Source: Pseudomonadota bacterium
GTDB taxonomy: Bacteria; Desulfobacterota; Desulfovibrionia; Desulfovibrionales; Desulfomicrobiaceae
Assembly (NCBI GenBank): GCA_023393525.1
Contig: JAEWKZ010000080.1
Coordinates: forward strand, 1-7,718
DNA length: 7,718 bases
Direction: 5' to 3'
The notes under the pieces were generated by a model. It saw only the letters and a program-made list of their open reading frames with translations, ran no database searches and was not told the origin of the DNA. A program made the translations under genes and the position numbers. Positions 1-5,761 of the stretch are shown one piece after another (the first letter of the stretch is position 1; the number at the start of each line of letters is the position of its first letter).

Positions 1-435
1 CCGCAAGCCGCGGCGGACCTCCTTCCGATTGAAGTGCATAAAGCAACGCATGTGCCAAAGATCGAACGCAATTTCCCGAGCTCCCATGTGGAGGGAGCAC
101 GACTGAACATGCAACATACTGATTTTAAAGGATGCAGAGCCTGAGACCAGATCCGGGGCGGCGCACCTAAATACCGGTGCGGACACGAAAAGGGAGAGAC
201 TGCGGGTTCAATCGGGGCGTTTCGCCCCACGGGGTCGATTCGCCCCACAGCCGAAAAGAATGGTTCAAATTACTTGGAATGATGAAAGAAACGCCATTCG
301 GCCAACGCAACCGGAGCGTTTCGCCCCACCCTTGAAACAGGACGATCCGTGTTGCGCGGCCATGAGGCGGAATTTTGCTCGTTCCGTGGAAACGGCAGCA
401 CTGCGAGGAGAGCGAGAGAGAGAGGACGCCAGGCC
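1..435. other. Left-edge region with no recognised gene
   Basis: No gene here can be supported. On the minus strand a frame stays open from 207 to the left edge, with an ATG at 117 that would give 39 codons running out of the window. On the plus strand, frame 1 is open from 1 to 144. I do not recognise either translation, and both may be chance. The stretch contains an 18-bp repeat cluster (213-329, listed separately) and a GA-rich simple tract around 405-425. No Rho-independent terminator is visible downstream of the minus-strand TPR gene that ends at 436. The best reading is intergenic DNA with a decayed mobile-element end. Confidence 0.5.
213..329. repeat. Three 18-bp direct repeats, possible IS21-type end remnant
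   Basis: Copies lie at 213-230 (CGGGGCGTTTCGCCCCAC), 231-248 (GGGGTCGATTCGCCCCAC, directly abutting) and 312-329 (CGGAGCGTTTCGCCCCAC). A fourth, much weaker match (about 10 of 18) sits at 289-306. Copy 1 contains a perfect inverted repeat, GGGGCG-TTT-CGCCCC (214-228). Several short direct repeats near one terminus, with an outermost end beginning TG when read on the other strand, is the organisation known for IS21-family ends. On that reading the element would end near 328 and extend leftwards. No transposase is visible, so the IS assignment is inference; operator or iteron-like repeats are the alternative. Confidence 0.45.
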
Positions 436-924
436 CTAGGATTGCGACAGCGCCCGCTCCACGGCCTCGGCCACTTCGAGGCCGGTCAGCGGCTCGCCTG
501 TTTCGTGCAGGGCGCGCTGCACATTGATTTCGCGCATGACCCCGACATGTTCCCGGTCCACGAAGCCTTTCCAGACCTCCATGCACTTGTCGAGCTGCCC
601 GCGCCGGGCATAGGCCAGGCCCAGGTACAGGCAGGCCAGGTATTCGCCGGGATGCTGCTTGAAGACCATGAGCAGCTGGTCCTTGGCCTGCACGTATTCG
701 CCCAGATGATAGTGGCACATGCCCTGCCGGGTCCGGGCCTCCTTGTGGGCGCGGTTGCCCTTGAGCACTTCCTTGTACAGATCGCGGGCGGCGGCGTAGT
801 CCTTGCCCGCATAGGCCGCGTCGGCGGCCGTGATGTCCGCCCCGATGCCCGAGACCGGCTTGTCCCCGCCCGGTTCGCGCAGGCGGCGGGCCATGCCGAA
901 AAGAAGATCGCGTCTGGAGATCAT
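436..924 (-). CDS. Small tetratricopeptide-repeat (TPR) protein
   Basis: This is a 162-residue protein, probably a protein-interaction module. Three degenerate TPR units are visible at about residues 30-63, 64-97 and 98-131. They show the usual spacing of small and aromatic residues, for example the AAYAGKDYAAARDLYKEVL segment, then the helix pair around GMCHYHLGEYVQA, then LYLGLAYARRGQLDKC. The ATG at 924 was chosen because GAGGA lies a few bases upstream; the frame stays open for 54 more codons from an ATG at 1086, but these are not TPR-like. The N-terminus has a twin-arginine-like SRRDLLFG, but no hydrophobic segment follows, so Tat export is doubtful and a cytoplasmic location is more likely. 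It is divergent from the FG-GAP gene across 161 bp. The specific function is unknown. Confidence 0.8.
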   Translation of the reverse strand: MISRRDLLFGMARRLREPGGDKPVSGIGADITAADAAYAGKDYAAARDLYKEVLKGNRAHKEARTRQGMCHYHLGEYVQAKDQLLMVFKQHPGEYLACLYLGLAYARRGQLDKCMEVWKGFVDREHVGVMREINVQRALHETGEPLTGLEVAEAVERALSQS

Positions 925-993
925 GAATTCCTCGTCAGTGTTGTGATGCGATATGAATGCCGCGTGCCCATCCCGCCGCATCCACGGTGGTTG

Positions 994-1022
994 TTGACAT
1001 TCCCCGGATTCCTTACCATGAA
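994..1022 (+). promoter_or_regulatory. Candidate sigma-70 promoter of the FG-GAP gene
   Basis: A perfect TTGACA -35 box at 994-999 is followed, after 17 bp, by a poor -10 (CATGAA, 1017-1022, three of six matches). It lies in the divergent gap, about 64 bp before the ATG at 1086, and points the right way. The weak -10 makes this tentative. Confidence 0.4.
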
Positions 1023-1085
1023 GAACCACTTTATTGTACGACCACCAACCGGCAAAGTCCGAAATCTGTATTCCCGGAGGAGACA

Positions 1086-2702
1086 ATGTTCAAGAGACTT
1101 CTCAACACCCTCGCCGTCCTGCTTCTGTGCGCCGCTCCGGCCCTGGCCCAGGAGGCCAAGACCTTCGCGGTGCTGCCCTTTGGGGTGCATGGACCGCAGG
1201 AGTATCAATACCTGAGCCAGGGCATTCAGAGCATGCTGACCACGCGCCTGACCTGGCCGGAGAATTTCACGCCTCTTGATGCCGCGACGGTCAAGAAGGC
1301 CGCCGCGACCCTGCCCGCGGACGCCGGTTCCGCCGAAAAGATCCGCCAGGCCCTGGGCGCGGATTACCTGGTCTGGGGATCGCTCACCGTCATGGGCCAG
1401 GAATGCAGCCTGGACGTGAACACCGTCGATCCCGAAGGGGCGAATCAGCCCCGCCCCGTGCAGACAAATTTGAGCCAGGTCATCCCGACCCTTGAGACCG
1501 TGGCCGCCGACATCAACGCCCAGGTCTTCGGCCGCCCCGAAACGGCCACGGCCCAGGCCCAGCCCGTGGTCCGCCCCATGAACGAAGCCCTGATCGTCAA
1601 CGAGAGCAAGGCCGGCACCGCCTACGCCAACCCGTCCCTCAAATACCAGGACGCCGACACCTCCATGGGCCGCTGGCGCAGCCAGACCCTGCCCTTCGCC
1701 TCGCGGGGGATGGTGGTGTGTGATGGGGATGGGGATGGGAAGAATGAAGTGTTCATGCTTACGGACAGCACGCTCTTGGCTTACCGAGTGGCCAACGGCG
1801 AAATGCGACAAGTAGCCGAGTTCGAACTGCCTCCCGGACGTAATTACGTACGACTGAATAATATGGATATAAACCGTGACGGTCGTCATGAACTGATCAT
1901 CGCGGCGGCCCTCGATAAGGATCCGAAATCTCTTATCGTTGACTTCGATGGCTCCAGCTTCACTGTCCAACAAGATCTAATTCCCTTTTTCCTTGGTGTG
2001 CTCAACATGCCCCCATCCTTTACGCCCGCCCTGGTAGGACAAAGCGTTGGCAGGGTTAAATACATGGACAGCAAAATTCATCAGGTTGTGAAAAGCTTCG
2101 GCAAGTACGAGCTTGGACCTACCATCAATCTTCCCATGGGTGGAACGGTCTTCAATACCACCTTTCTACCCTTTGAGGAAGATTACCAAATCATTATGAT
2201 CGATGATTATGACCGTATGCGCGTCTATAGCTCGACCGGAAATCTTTTATCTACTACTGACGAAACATATGCTGGTTCCAACCTGGGAATAGAGTATCTC
2301 TCCGCACCTCTTGGCCTCTCGCCTGTAACCGGGGATAACGTTCCACCCGACAAAGTCTTCATTCCCCTGCGGGCAATCCCGACAAACCTGGACAAAGACA
2401 ACCGTTTCGAACTTGTCATCAGCCGAAACATCTCGGTCTCGGCCCAAATATTCTCCAATTACCGTGATTACCCACAAGGGGAAATCCATTCCCTTTATTG
2501 GGACGGTGTCGGCATGAGCCTGGAGTGGAAGACCACCCGGATCAAGGGGACGGTTACCGACTACGCACTGGCAGACCTCGATAACGACGGAGCGCTTGAT
2601 TTGGTGGTCAGTATCAACACGCACACGGGGATGGCTGGAACGGCCAAGAAAAAAACCTTAGTCGTTGCCTACCCCTTGAATGTGCCCAAAGCCGTGAACT
2701 GA
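1086..2702 (+). CDS. Secreted TolB-N/FlgO-like plus FG-GAP/VCBS-motif protein
   Basis: The product has 538 residues. The ATG at 1086 is preceded by a strong GGAGG Shine-Dalgarno and begins a clear Sec signal peptide: KR, a hydrophobic core, and APALA with cleavage expected after residue 21. Cys15 has Leu at -1, so it is not a good lipobox. Residues about 25-148 resemble TolB-N/FlgO-type domains (AVLPFG near 28-33, LSQGIQSMLTTRL at 43-55, LGADYLVWGSLT at 90-101). The rest carries FG-GAP/VCBS-like acidic motifs: DGDGDGKNE (213-221), DINRDGRHE (261-269), LDKDNRFE (435-442) and DLDNDGALD (497-505). Such motifs usually bind calcium between beta-propeller blades. The likely location is the periplasm or envelope, with unknown function. 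Codon use is GC-rich to about base 1705 and clearly AT-richer from about 1740 to 2700, as if the gene were mosaic. No strong terminator follows. Confidence 0.85.
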   Translation: MFKRLLNTLAVLLLCAAPALAQEAKTFAVLPFGVHGPQEYQYLSQGIQSMLTTRLTWPENFTPLDAATVKKAAATLPADAGSAEKIRQALGADYLVWGSLTVMGQECSLDVNTVDPEGANQPRPVQTNLSQVIPTLETVAADINAQVFGRPETATAQAQPVVRPMNEALIVNESKAGTAYANPSLKYQDADTSMGRWRSQTLPFASRGMVVCDGDGDGKNEVFMLTDSTLLAYRVANGEMRQVAEFELPPGRNYVRLNNMDINRDGRHELIIAAALDKDPKSLIVDFDGSSFTVQQDLIPFFLGVLNMPPSFTPALVGQSVGRVKYMDSKIHQVVKSFGKYELGPTINLPMGGTVFNTTFLPFEEDYQIIMIDDYDRMRVYSSTGNLLSTTDETYAGSNLGIEYLSAPLGLSPVTGDNVPPDKVFIPLRAIPTNLDKDNRFELVISRNISVSAQIFSNYRDYPQGEIHSLYWDGVGMSLEWKTTRIKGTVTDYALADLDNDGALDLVVSINTHTGMAGTAKKKTLVVAYPLNVPKAVN

Positions 2703-2747
2703 GTTCAAAAAACTGAACAGTAAAAAAAATTTTACTTCACGGTATTA

Positions 2748-2764
2748 TTGGCCCAAAAAAGGCT
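2748..2764 (+). promoter_or_regulatory. Possible sigma-54 promoter of the porin gene
   Basis: TTGGCCCAAAAAAGGCT resembles the sigma-54 pattern: GG at 2750-2751 and GC at 2762-2763 are exactly 12 bp apart, and the -24 half (TTGGC.C) is good. The -12 half reads AGGCT instead of TTGCT, so the match is incomplete. A start near 2775 would follow, about 70 bp before the porin ATG. A sigma-70 reading (TTGCTT at 2764 with CATAAG at 2786) is equally weak. The flanking A/T-rich DNA (2705-2750) could act as an upstream element. Confidence 0.25.
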
Positions 2765-2778
2765 TGCTTTTTGGACTG

Positions 2779-2816
2779 AAATCATCATAAGGGCTAACCA
2801 AGGCGTCAGATGATTT
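2779..2816 (+). promoter_or_regulatory. Leader inverted repeat upstream of the porin gene
   Basis: AAATCATC (2779-2786) and GATGATTT (2809-2816) are perfect 8-bp complements separated by 22 bases. If transcription starts upstream of 2779, they form a 5' leader hairpin ending 30 bases before the ATG and clear of the Shine-Dalgarno (AGGAG, 2834-2838). The placement suits either an mRNA-stabilising leader or an operator. A second AT-rich inverted repeat, CCAAAAA/TTTTTGG (2753-2774), lies just upstream. Confidence 0.35.
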
Positions 2817-2845
2817 GTTTTTTTCAATGCAAAAGGAGAAAGAAC

Positions 2846-4141
2846 ATGAAACGTTTTGCACTCGTAGCTCTGCTGGCAGCCATGCTGTTCGGCGTTGCCT
2901 CCAGCGCTTCCGCCACCGAATTGAAGGTGAAAGGAAACTTGGATGTCCATGGAATGTGGTCCGCCAACCTGAGAGATTTTGACTCTGATACCGCCGACGC
3001 TGACAACTATTATACTTCTCAGCGCATGCGCACCTACTTCACCTTCCAGGCCAACGAAAACTTGAAGGCCGTGCTGGGCGTTGAAATCAACAACGTGTGG
3101 GGCGACGACGATCTGTGGGGCGCCGATAGAGTCGATACCATGCGCGTCAAGCACGCCTACATCGACTTCATCTTTCCTGACACCGCCATCAATGTTAAGG
3201 CTGGTATCCAGGCCATCGCCCTGCCCAGCGTTTTCGGCCATCCTGTCTTCGATGACGATGGTGGCGCCTTGGTAGTCAGCGCTCCCATCAACGAAATGTT
3301 CGCGGTAACCGCAGGTTACACCCGTGGAGTGGACAACTTTAATAACTACAATGTTAATTGGAACGGAACCGCTTTCGTAGACGACGAATACAACAAAGAT
3401 AACGTAGATATGGCCTTCCTGGCCGCCCCCATCACCCTGGATGGATTCTCGATCACCCCCTACTTCGCTTATGGCTGGCTTGGCCAGAACTCCGGCTACT
3501 CTTACAATGCCACTGATGATTCCACTGTTTGGGTACTGGGCGCCAACGCAAAACTGACTTTGTTTGACCCGCTGACCTTTGCCGCCGACCTCATCTACGG
3601 CCAGGGCGACAACGACGAGTACGACACTAAAGGTTGGTACGGTGCTCTGGCTGCCTCCTATAAGCTGGAAATGCTGACTGCCACATTGTTTGGAACTTAC
3701 GCCACAGGTGCTGATGAAGACGCCGATGAAGACAACCTGCTGCCAACTCTCGCTGAAGGTTGGGCACTGACTCCTTATCTTGGCGGCGCACGCGCTTTCG
3801 CAACCGGCGCTTCCGATGGATTTGCTTCCGATACTCTGGGCGTAGGCAACGACGGCCTCGGTCTGTGGACTGTTGGCCTCCAGCTTACCGACATCAACTT
3901 CGTTGAAAACCTGACCCATGCATTGACCGTTGCTTATGCGGAAGGCACTGGCGATGAAGATGCGGGCGTTCTGTTTGACGAAAAGGATTCCGGATGGGAA
4001 GTATACATGGTTAACAAGTACATGATCTATGAAAACCTGGCCGCTATCAACGAGTTGGGCTTCTTCTCCCTCGATCATGACGACATGGATGATACCGACA
4101 ATTCCTACTTCGCCACCGTCGGCTTCCAGTACAAGTTCTAA
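2846..4141 (+). CDS. Major outer-membrane homotrimeric porin (Desulfovibrio type)
   Basis: The product is a 431-residue beta-barrel porin, expected to form trimeric channels for small solutes in the outer membrane. The ATG at 2846 has AGGAG seven bases upstream and starts a clean signal peptide, with cleavage expected after ASA at residue 23. The mature chain opens with ELKVKGNLDVHGMWSANL, has the family-typical block MRVKHAYIDF (99-108), a following KAGIQAIALPSVFGHPVFDDD (119-139), and alternating polar/hydrophobic strands throughout. It ends in a terminal Phe (FATVGFQYKF, 422-431), the usual signal for outer-membrane barrel assembly. Acidic loops (GADEDADEDN, 288-297; HDDMDDTDN, 411-419) are probably surface-exposed. 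Codons are less GC-rich than in hisD or purC and are quite regular, which fits an abundant protein. It is followed at once by a strong terminator. Family assignment is confident; substrate is unknown. Confidence 0.93.
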   Translation: MKRFALVALLAAMLFGVASSASATELKVKGNLDVHGMWSANLRDFDSDTADADNYYTSQRMRTYFTFQANENLKAVLGVEINNVWGDDDLWGADRVDTMRVKHAYIDFIFPDTAINVKAGIQAIALPSVFGHPVFDDDGGALVVSAPINEMFAVTAGYTRGVDNFNNYNVNWNGTAFVDDEYNKDNVDMAFLAAPITLDGFSITPYFAYGWLGQNSGYSYNATDDSTVWVLGANAKLTLFDPLTFAADLIYGQGDNDEYDTKGWYGALAASYKLEMLTATLFGTYATGADEDADEDNLLPTLAEGWALTPYLGGARAFATGASDGFASDTLGVGNDGLGLWTVGLQLTDINFVENLTHALTVAYAEGTGDEDAGVLFDEKDSGWEVYMVNKYMIYENLAAINELGFFSLDHDDMDDTDNSYFATVGFQYKF

Positions 4142-4168
4142 TTCGGGTTTTCACACCTGACGCCCTTG

Positions 4169-4206
4169 GGGCCGGAGACGCAAAACTCCGGCCCTTTTTT
4201 ATTTTT
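4169..4206 (+). terminator. Intrinsic terminator of the porin gene
   Basis: A perfect 9-bp GC-rich stem (GGGCCGGAG 4169-4177, CTCCGGCCC 4186-4194) with an 8-base loop is followed by T6-A-T5. It lies 28 bases after the porin stop codon and separates the porin from the hisD operon. Confidence 0.93.
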
Positions 4207-4212
4207 GGCACC

Positions 4213-4261
4213 CCTTCATCTCTCGTGAAGCACGACACCTGCTCTTCACTCATGATGAAGG
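4213..4261. repeat. Concentric inverted repeat upstream of the hisD operon
   Basis: CCTTCATC (4213-4220) pairs with GATGAAGG (4254-4261), and inside it GTGAAG (4225-4230) pairs with CTTCAC (4244-4249). Both pairs share the same centre at 4237. It begins just after the porin terminator and ends three bases before a TTGACT box, so it could be a regulator-binding site for the downstream operon. No known operator is recognised. Confidence 0.5.
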
Positions 4262-4263
4262 AA

Positions 4264-4291
4264 TTGACTTTCCGGGGGTTCGGGGCATAGA
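4264..4291 (+). promoter_or_regulatory. Candidate promoter of the hisD-purC-fabI operon
   Basis: TTGACT (4264-4269, five of six to the -35 consensus) is followed after 16 bp by CATAGA (4286-4291, three of six). It is the best sigma-70-like match in the spacer between the porin terminator and hisD. If used, the mRNA leader would contain the 72-base palindrome at 4331-4402. Confidence 0.35.
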
Positions 4292-4330
4292 CATTTGGCT
4301 ATTGAGTTACGCAAGTCCGACAGGACGCGG

Positions 4331-4402
4331 ATGGATTCCCGCCTTCGCGGGAATGGCAGAGGTGTGCACGCCTCCGTCATTCCCGTGAAAACGGGAATCC
4401 AT
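4331..4402. repeat. 72-bp palindromic repeat (REP/MITE-like, ATTCCCG...CGGGAAT class)
   Basis: The outer arms ATGGATTCCCG (4331-4341) and CGGGAATCCAT (4392-4402) are perfect complements. Each half also folds alone: ATTCCCGC-CTTC-GCGGGAAT (4335-4354) and ATTCCCGT-GAAA-ACGGGAAT (4379-4398). The inner GAGG...CCTC (4359-4374) surrounds GTGCAC, and every level shares the centre 4366.5. Elements with GGATTCCCGC...GCGGGAATCC arms are widespread intergenic repeats in proteobacteria, comparable to the dRS3-like class in Neisseria. The in-frame reading upstream of hisD (from an ATG at 4295) gives the typical repeat-derived peptide (DSRLRGNG...VIPVKTGIHDF), so that extension is not protein. Confidence 0.85.
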
Positions 4403-4450
4403 GACTTTATCCGCCCATCACCATACTTCAGACCCCATGCGAGAGCATTC

Positions 4451-5761
4451 ATGCCGTTGAGACTTCTTGAATATACTTCCCGCACCGACTGGCCCGCCAT
4501 CGCGTCCTGGCTTTCCCGCCGCGACGCGGGCGAGGACAATGTCGAACCCATCGTAGGCGACATCCTGGCCCAGGTTCGCCGGTGCGGCGACGAGGCCGTG
4601 GCCGAATATACCCGGCGCTTCGACTGTCCGGACATGACCGCCCAGTCCCTGCGCGTCCCGAAGCGGGACATTGTCCGAGCCCTTGAGCTGATCCCGACCG
4701 CCGACGCCGACATCATCCGCGAGGCCGCCGCCAACATCCGCGACTTTCACCTGCGCCAGAAGCAGAATTCCTGGATCACCACCCCGGCCCCTGGCACCAC
4801 CCTGGGTCAGCTCGTGCTGCCCGTGGACCGCGCAGGGCTGTACGTGCCCGGCGGCCAGGGCGGAGAGACGCCGCTTATCTCAAGCCTGCTCATGAACGCC
4901 ATCCCGGCCCAGGTCGCAGGCGTGAAAACCATCTGCGTGGTCAGCCCTCCGCGTAAGGCTGGCAGCCTGAACCCCTACATCTTGGCCACCGCCGCCATCC
5001 TCGACATCGACGCCATCTTCGCCTGCGGCTCGGCCTGGGCCATCGCCGCCCTGGCCTACGGCACCGAGAGCATCCCGAGGGTCGATGTCATCGCAGGCCC
5101 CGGCAACATCTTCGTGACCACGGCCAAGCGCCTCTTGGTCGGACAAGTCGGCATCGACATGATCGCCGGCCCGAGCGAAATCGCCATCCTGGCCGACTCC
5201 TCGGCCAACCCCAAATGGCTGGCCGCCGACATGCTCTCCCAGGCCGAACACGATCCGCTGGCCTCCAGCATCCTCGTGTCCGCGCACGGCGAACTGCTGG
5301 CCGAAGTCAAAAAGGAGTTGGCCGTCCAACTGCACAGCCTTCCGCGCAGCGAAATCGCCACCAGATCCCTCAAGGACTGGAGCGCCCTTATTCATGTACC
5401 CGATCCAGACACCGGCATGGATCTCATCAACCGGCTGGCTCCGGAACATTTCGAACTGAGCGTCTCCGACCCCTGGGCCCTTGTCGGCGCGGTGCGCAAC
5501 GCCGGAGCCGTGTTCATGGGCCACAGCACGCCCGAACCCGTGGGCGACTATTTCGCCGGACCCAACCATGTGCTCCCGACCCTGTCCACGGCCCGTTTTT
5601 CCTCGGCCCTGTCCGTGGATACTTTTTGTAAAAAAACCAGCCTGATCTGCACGGATCAAGCCTACATGAACAGACATGGTTCCAAAGTGGCCCGCCTGGC
5701 CCGGCTGGAAGGCCTGGAAGCCCATGCCCGCAGCGTCGAACACCGTCTGGAGAAACCATGA
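4451..5761 (+). CDS. hisD: Histidinol dehydrogenase
   Basis: The 436-residue enzyme oxidises L-histidinol to L-histidine in two NAD-dependent steps, ending cytoplasmic histidine synthesis; length is normal for the family. The residues expected for zinc binding and catalysis are present: Gln264 and His267 in SQAEHD, Glu332-His333 in LAPEHFEL, Asp366 in EPVGDYFAGPNHVLPT, and His425 near the C-terminus. They correspond to E. coli Q259, H262, E326, H327, D360 and H419. The nucleotide-binding region shows AGLYVPGG (128-135) and VDVIAGPGNIFVTTAKR (211-227). The ATG at 4451 fits the usual N-terminus; its Shine-Dalgarno is weak (GAGAG, 4441-4445), and the 52-residue upstream extension is read-through of the palindromic repeat. 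The stop overlaps the purC start (ATGA), indicating translational coupling. Confidence 0.97.
   Translation: MPLRLLEYTSRTDWPAIASWLSRRDAGEDNVEPIVGDILAQVRRCGDEAVAEYTRRFDCPDMTAQSLRVPKRDIVRALELIPTADADIIREAAANIRDFHLRQKQNSWITTPAPGTTLGQLVLPVDRAGLYVPGGQGGETPLISSLLMNAIPAQVAGVKTICVVSPPRKAGSLNPYILATAAILDIDAIFACGSAWAIAALAYGTESIPRVDVIAGPGNIFVTTAKRLLVGQVGIDMIAGPSEIAILADSSANPKWLAADMLSQAEHDPLASSILVSAHGELLAEVKKELAVQLHSLPRSEIATRSLKDWSALIHVPDPDTGMDLINRLAPEHFELSVSDPWALVGAVRNAGAVFMGHSTPEPVGDYFAGPNHVLPTLSTARFSSALSVDTFCKKTSLICTDQAYMNRHGSKVARLARLEGLEAHARSVEHRLEKP

Noticed and set aside
349..1215. Plus-strand frame of 288 codons opposite the TPR gene
   Set aside because: It is the shadow of the TPR gene, whose minus-strand product has clear TPR periodicity and a good ribosome-binding site.
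921..1973. Minus-strand frame of 350 codons over the divergent gap and the first half of the FG-GAP gene
   Set aside because: It is antisense to a gene with a clear signal peptide and Shine-Dalgarno; the translation is biased and unrecognised.
2703..2774. AT-rich hairpins (GTAAAA/TTTTAC at 2720-2735; CCAAAAA/TTTTTGG at 2753-2774) as a terminator of the FG-GAP gene
   Set aside because: The stems are almost all A-T and lack a proper following T tract; they are weak and may simply be part of the AT-rich promoter region of the porin.
2732..4078. Minus-strand open frame of 448 codons antisense to the porin
   Set aside because: It lies almost wholly opposite a clear porin gene, its product has no recognisable domain or signal, and it results from the porin's regular codon use avoiding antisense stops.
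4294..4311. Sigma-54-like sequence TTTGGCTATTGAGTTACG upstream of hisD
   Set aside because: The -12 half lacks the required GC (TTAC instead of TTGC), and a sigma-70-like candidate lies just upstream.
4295..4450. 52-residue N-terminal extension of hisD from the upstream ATG
   Set aside because: It is translated from the palindromic repeat and has no counterpart in the HisD family; the ATG at 4451 gives the normal start.
4880..5743. Minus-strand frame of 287 codons inside hisD
   Set aside because: It is antisense to conserved catalytic regions of hisD, with a low-complexity translation.
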